A DNA stretch of 6,277 nucleotides from Phycisphaerales bacterium UBA7708 (GTDB lineage Bacteria; Planctomycetota; Phycisphaerae; Sedimentisphaerales; Anaerohalosphaeraceae). The DNA lies in NCBI GenBank assembly GCA_002482415.1, contig DLFY01000191.1, forward strand, positions 5,353 through 11,629, written 5' to 3'. Below the pieces are notes generated by a model that saw only the letters and a list, made by a program, of their open reading frames with translations, searched no databases and was not told where the DNA came from. Below are positions 5,383 to 6,277 of this stretch, piece by piece. A program made the translations under genes and the position numbers. Positions within the stretch are counted from its first letter, which is position 1. Each line of letters opens with the position of its first letter.

Positions 5383-6277
5383 ATGAATCCAGAACAGACC
5401 AGGAAGATGCTTGCATTGTTTGAAGCTGTACGCGAGGGCATCATCACAGAAGAACAGTTTTCAGAATTGAATTGGCTTCTGGCCCAGGACAAAGTAGCGT
5501 GTAAATATTATTTTGAATATTTCACCATGTGTGGCAATCTTAAAAGCGGCAAAGCTTTCGAAGCAGGAGGGGGGATTTTGCCGGAAATGTCCAGTTTAAT
5601 TTTTGATAGTCATTTTTGGCAGGAAATGGCCAAAGAAGAAAAAACAGCACCGATTTTAGATTTGTCAGAAGCGCCGCCCAAAGAACTTGTGACGGACGTC
5701 CGATGGCGAATGCAGGAACTTCGCAAGCAACAAATAAAAAAGCCGATTAATAAGCCTTTTTTAGTGACTACTCTTCTATCCATCGCAGCAGCATTTATTA
5801 CTATTGCATATTTGTTATTGTCACCGATATTTACGAATGTTGCAACTGTTAAAGACTGTATCAATGTCGAATTTGTCAACAATCATCTGTTTACGACTGG
5901 CAGCCGATTGCCTAATCACAGGGACTTTTACCGGCTTAAGAACGGTATCATTGAAATCGAATTTGATGATGGGGCTATTGTTACAATTGAAGCTCCTGCA
6001 GAATTTCGGCTTGACTCGCGTAATCGTATTTTTCTGAATTCAGGGCGATTGTATGCCAAGGTGCCTATCGAAGCAATAGGCTTTATCGTAGGCACTCCTA
6101 ATTCAAAGGTGGTAGATCTCGGCACTCAATTCGGTGTTAATGTCGATGACAATGGCACCAGCGATGTCCATGTATTTGAGGGAAAGACGTCTTTGAGTGC
6201 CAGTCGTAACGGCAAAGCACAAAACAGCCAAATACTGACGGTTGGTGAAGCCAAAAGGATTGACACTGAACTCAGGA
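5383..6277 (+). CDS. FecR-domain transmembrane protein, putative anti-sigma/sensor partner (partial, C-terminus outside window)
   Basis: The frame is open for 298 codons from ATG at 5383 to the right edge. A possible ribosome binding site (AAGGGTGA, 5364-5371) sits inside the end of the sigma gene, 11 bases upstream. Residues 1-50 ('LFEAVREGIITEEQFSELNWLLAQD') form the short helical N-terminus typical of planctomycete FecR-domain proteins and should be cytoplasmic, where it could hold the sigma factor. A single membrane segment lies at about 126-146 ('FLVTTLLSIAAAFITIAYLLL'). The outer part has FecR features: 'LKNGIIEIEFDDGAIVTIEAPAEF', 'LNSGRLYAKVP' and 'GTPNSKVVDLGTQFGV' from residue 237, then 'DVHVFEGK'. 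Family role: relaying an envelope signal to the sigma factor. PVC versions often continue into a LamG-like domain, which cannot be checked here. No TonB-dependent receptor or plug is visible in the window. Confidence 0.88.
   Translation, partial: MNPEQTRKMLALFEAVREGIITEEQFSELNWLLAQDKVACKYYFEYFTMCGNLKSGKAFEAGGGILPEMSSLIFDSHFWQEMAKEEKTAPILDLSEAPPKELVTDVRWRMQELRKQQIKKPINKPFLVTTLLSIAAAFITIAYLLLSPIFTNVATVKDCINVEFVNNHLFTTGSRLPNHRDFYRLKNGIIEIEFDDGAIVTIEAPAEFRLDSRNRIFLNSGRLYAKVPIEAIGFIVGTPNSKVVDLGTQFGVNVDDNGTSDVHVFEGKTSLSASRNGKAQNSQILTVGEAKRIDTELR

Noticed and set aside
1..6277. CRISPR array, tRNA/rRNA genes, insertion sequence, phage attachment site
   Set aside because: No regularly spaced repeats, no cloverleaf or rRNA-like sequence, no transposase or integrase frame, and no terminal inverted repeats were seen.

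Overview
The window most resembles a polysaccharide-degrading bacterium of the PVC group (Planctomycetota such as Phycisphaerae/Sedimentisphaerales, or a Verrucomicrobiota/Kiritimatiellota relative). The grounds are an ECF sigma factor followed 4 nt later by a membrane FecR-domain protein with the 'GTPNSKVVDLGTQFGV' signature, next to two exported carbohydrate-active proteins. One of these has a DUF5703-type N-terminus and a LamG-type insert. Taxonomy is inferred from recalled family features, not from any marker gene or search.

Layout. Bases 1-2568 (minus) are a single uninterrupted reading frame of 856 codons that runs off the left edge: a secreted DUF5703-type protein with a GH95-like helical catalytic region and a LamG-like jelly roll inserted between them. 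Bases 2569-2897 are an AT-rich spacer with a near-perfect 20-bp palindrome. Bases 2898-4247 (minus) encode an exported five-bladed beta-propeller glycoside-hydrolase-like protein. Its C-terminus runs into the first block (GDSIT) of an SGNH/GDSL hydrolase domain and is then cut off; the continuation is visible in another frame, so this looks like a broken fusion protein. Bases 4248-4835 are an AT-rich divergent control region with hairpins, a terminator-like structure and repeated GTCAATA words. Bases 4836-5378 (plus) are the ECF sigma factor and 5383-6277 (plus) the start of the FecR-domain protein, cut by the right edge.

How they may work together (inference): the sigma factor/FecR pair is a likely envelope-linked regulatory module. 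It is transcribed divergently from two exported carbohydrate-active proteins, as in a polysaccharide utilisation locus. Nothing in the sequence proves that the sigma factor controls the minus-strand genes. No tRNA, rRNA, CRISPR array, insertion sequence or attachment site was seen.
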